From: JAPOXR01 sp965221935
Lineage (GTDB): Bacteria; Pseudomonadota; Alphaproteobacteria; Rhodobacterales; Rhodobacteraceae
Assembly (NCBI GenBank): GCA_965221935.1
Contig: CBDCSZ010000063.1
Coordinates: 133,892 to 197,891, forward strand
Reading direction: 5' to 3'
Length of the DNA stretch: 64,000 bases
Program-made: the position numbers and the translations under genes
The notes under the pieces: model-generated
What the model was told of the DNA's origin: nothing
The model's input: the letters and a program-made list of their open reading frames with translations, nothing else
Database searches by the model: none
Part shown: positions 63,160 to 64,000 of the stretch, piece after piece
Numbering within the stretch: position 1 is the first letter of the stretch
How the letters are laid out: the number at the start of each line of letters is the position of its first letter

Positions 63160-64000
63160 TCAGTTTCCTTCGTTTTTCAGAATATTTTGCAGGCCTCCAG
63201 CAATTCCTTCGACCAGACCCTCTATGGCCTGCTTGGCATTCCTGTCCGGTCGAGGCCGCGGAGCGGAACTGGCATCCTGCGCCGCCTCCCTGTCGTAGCT
63301 CTGGCCACTCGACGCAATTTTCACACACTCGTTCTTTTCACTTCCCAGTTCACCGAGTCCGACAATCGCAGCCGGTGGAAATACGAAGAGCCCGAGCAAG
63401 CCACCGATCCTCTTTACCGTTTGGCCTGTATCCAGCTGAACGAATGGCTCACTCAGCGTTCCCTTTACATGAACTGGTACGGCGACACTCAAAGTCAGGG
63501 ACTTGGGGCTGGGTTCGATCGTCAAGTCGAGCGCTTCCGTCGCGAGGTTGATACCGCCCCTCGCTGCCAAAGTTGAAAACGCAGTGTCCATCAGCGTGAT
63601 CGAGCTGGTTGCCAGCCCATCCTTCACTTCGACGTAACTGGCGCCACAGTTGATGACCGTCCATTCTTCCTTACCCGAAAACAGAGTCGCAAGCGCGGCC
63701 CACGCTCCGCCCGCGATCGCGTCAAGCGCCCTTGTCTTCAACCTGCCCGGACCACCCAACAACCCTGACTTCGCCGGCGAGTCCGGCCCATTATGGCGGC
63801 GACGGATTCGCCCTCTCCCTGAAGACTCGCCCTGAACTCCGCCTTGCCTTCGTAAAGATCCGTCACGTCGGCTTCGCGAAGGAGTGCACCGAGATCAATC
63901 CCCGGCGCGCGTATCGCAACGGCCAGCAAGGGAGGCGCACCGTTCGCATCAAAGAGAAACCCGCCTTCCACGTTGCTTCCGGCAAGCGTCGCCGTGAACG
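63160..64000 (-). CDS. AsmA family protein, C-terminal part, frameshifted
   Basis: The N-terminus lies beyond the window. The first piece reads GSNVEGGFLFDANGAPPLLAVAIRAPGIDLGALLRE, then LQGEGESVAAIM. The frame is lost at an extra G near 63790-63797, should read AGLAGEVRV, and is shifted again before LGGPGRLKTRALDAIAGG. The rest is clean: VINCGASYVEVKDGLATSSITLMDT, then GGINLATEALDLTIEPSPKSLTLSVAVPVHVKGTLSEP-type sequence, normal for AsmA C-termini. AsmA-like proteins span the periplasm and are thought to help lipid transport to the outer membrane. Two indels close together make a real lesion or a local consensus error possible. Confidence 0.82.

Overview
The window looks like the chromosome of an alphaproteobacterium, probably Rhodospirillales-like. 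Several blocks support this: glyQ-glyS-ppdK; a TPR membrane protein-bamB-der cluster; a DUF1489 protein next to an NDUFAF5-like methyltransferase; yggT beside argG; and an initiator tRNA whose anticodon stem has AGG/CCU instead of the usual GGG/CCC. No species can be named from sequence reading alone.

Layout. (1) 1-3.4 kb: end of a sugar-binding protein, two CUT1 permeases and a Gfo/Idh/MocA oxidoreductase. (2) 3.8-10.7 kb: a Tn3-family element (left inverted repeat at 3831) whose tnpA is cut by a second Tn3-family element with two 38-bp terminal repeats (6496-10299), then a wrecked large serine recombinase. (3) 11-14.4 kb: uxuB and a frameshifted uxuA, with a divergent gntR gene killed by a nonsense codon, a frameshift and a 225-bp MITE-like insertion flanked by TCA. 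Parts 1 and 3 probably form one hexuronate uptake and catabolism locus split by transposons. (4) 14.7-22.3 kb: an accessory block with an istA relic, 22-bp tandem repeats, the C-terminus of an AAA ATPase split by an IS5-type element, an intact YhaN/YhaO (SbcCD/Rad50-Mre11-like) pair and an IS256 relic, ending at tRNA-fMet. (5) 23-64 kb: mostly housekeeping genes. These cover threonine aldolase, PPDK and glycyl-tRNA synthetase, iron transport permease, CvpA, Der/BamB, a secreted nucleotidase, ArgG, SerB, MsrP, haem synthesis (HemB, HemH), a branched-chain amino-acid (Liv) ABC system, a glycolate/D-lactate-type oxidase, tRNA-Arg and AsmA.

The dominant theme is gene damage. Single-base or few-base indels break uxuA, glyQ, a thiolase, a class II DAHP synthase, livK, a FAD oxidase, asmA and a Tn3 transposase. 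Some lesions must be genuine decay: a MITE in gntR, lost catalytic residues in the thiolase, and nested transposons. Others, especially a one-base homopolymer insertion in the essential glyQ, look like consensus errors. Either the genome is in an early, mobile-element-rich stage of erosion, as in a recently host-restricted bacterium, or the assembly has residual indel errors, or both. I found no wholly new system. The best candidates for follow-up are the tRNA-linked YhaN/YhaO block with its broken AAA ATPase, and the transposon-shredded hexuronate locus.
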